From CBDBJQ01 sp965206405 (GTDB lineage Bacteria > Pseudomonadota > Alphaproteobacteria > UBA8366), in contig CBDBJQ010000004.1 in NCBI GenBank assembly GCA_965206405.1, positions 1 to 64,000 of the forward strand: a DNA stretch of 64,000 nucleotides. Reading direction: 5' to 3'. Numbering within the stretch: position 1 is the first letter of the stretch; each line of letters opens with the position of its first letter. A program made the position numbers and the translations under genes. Below the pieces are notes generated by a model. It saw only the letters and a list, made by a program, of their open reading frames with translations, was not told the DNA's origin and made no database searches. Positions 63,501-64,000 of this stretch are shown here, in pieces.

Positions 63501-64000
63501 AGCGGGGCAAGTCCAGATCATGCCCGCCGGTATGCCGATGATAGGAAACTTCTGGTGCCGCTGGAAGCCGCAAAGACGATGCCGGGGCTTGATCTTCCGC
63601 TGGATCCAGAGGTTTGGATTGAGGATCGAAAGCGCCGGTTGGAGAATGGCTTCGAGCGGCTTGCAGCAGCGGTCAGGACCGGCACTCTTCCCAATGGCAT
63701 TATCGAAGACGGCCAGTTGCGTATCGAGCGTCTGAAAGCTGATGTGCCGGAGGAAGCGGGCGCACTGGTCCTCGATCTGTACCAGCGGATGCCACATGCG
63801 AAAGTCACTGAAATCCTGCAGGATGTGGCCGAAGCCACCGGCTTCACGGACGCGTTCATCCATTTACGCACCGGCGCGCCTTGCAAAGATATCATCGGGC
63901 TGCTGACCGTGCTTCTCGCGGAAGGGCTGAACGTAGGTTTGAGCAAGATGGCCGAAGCCACCACCGGCTATAAGTATTCCCAGTTGTCCCGTCTGTCGCG
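63501..64000 (+). pseudogene. tnpA: Tn3-family transposase fragment, 5'-truncated and running off the window
   Basis: An open frame without a start (a TAA lies at 63498) runs to the window edge. It encodes DDRKLLVPLEAAKTM, VWIEDRKRRLENGFERLAAA and then the conserved GFTDAFIHLRTGAPCKDIIG, LLTVLLAEGLNVGLSKMAEA and YSQLSRLSR of Tn3 transposases. About the first half of the ~1000-residue protein is missing, so this is a remnant unless the gene is rebuilt outside the window. Confidence 0.8.

Noticed and set aside
1..64000. CRISPR array, tRNA or rRNA genes
   Set aside because: No regularly spaced repeats and no tRNA or rRNA-like segments were seen on either strand.

Overview
The window looks like the transfer half of a large conjugative plasmid, or of an integrative conjugative element, from an alphaproteobacterium, most likely one of the Rhodobacterales. 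The evidence is the high GC content, the P-type trb secretion genes with a Ti-like traG/traF/traB set, a TraA-type MOBQ relaxase, and a trailing block of small accessory genes (DUF736, DUF2493, DUF2958, DUF6878, DUF6915, ArdC, ParB) that I associate with rhodobacterial and sphingomonad mobile elements. I see no replication initiator and no integrase. No tRNA, rRNA or CRISPR array is visible.

Layout. 1-9.5 kb: an R64-like thick-pilus operon (end of a pilO-like gene, pilP, pilQ ATPase, pilR, pilS prepilin, two PilV-like minor pilins, a secreted protein, prepilin peptidase). 9.5-11.3 kb: small coupled genes and a secreted nuclease. 11.4-21.9 kb: the P-type T4SS, with trbD on the opposite strand, followed by trbB-C-G-H-E-J-(small)-L-F-I, almost all joined by ATGA overlaps. 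22-22.8 kb: a vapBC toxin-antitoxin module in antisense. 22.8-30.4 kb: a lysozyme/TrbL fusion, a second lysozyme-like protein, TraB, a TraG coupling protein with a long C-terminal extension, and the TraF peptidase. 31.2-38.2 kb: a 2331-residue relaxase with two helicase domains, with a good RSF1010-like oriT just beyond its 5' end. 38.9-44 kb: IHF-like, ProQ/FinO-like and HU genes, and a primase gene split by an intact IS200/IS605 element carrying tnpA and tnpB. 44-59.8 kb: the minus-strand accessory block, including ArdC, a 1509-residue methyltransferase/helicase (DarB-like) and a large ParB. 60-61.3 kb: an AT-rich island with a ParA/VirC1-like gene and a small partner. 61.4-64 kb: remnants of IS elements and Tn3-type elements.

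How it fits together: TraA nicks oriT, TraG couples the DNA to the trb channel, TraF/TraB and the lysozyme-like proteins help build the channel or pilus, the thick pilus aids mating, and primase, SSB-like accessory proteins, ArdC and the methyltransferase/helicase protect or complete the incoming strand.

The most unusual signal is a set of short dispersed sequences that cross gene boundaries. About 19 copies of a 20-nt motif around AATTGCTGAA(G/A)AAAAAGAG occur. In several cases they are translated in frame, as ELLKKKE-like peptides in prepilin leaders, signal-peptide n-regions and linkers. Two 98-bp palindromic elements (about 85% identical) are translated in the same frame at the N-termini of two unrelated proteins. 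Two families of 18-nt minisatellite are shared by unrelated transfer proteins. Together these resemble protein-embedded micro-insertions of the Rickettsia palindromic element type, but I do not recognise them as named elements.
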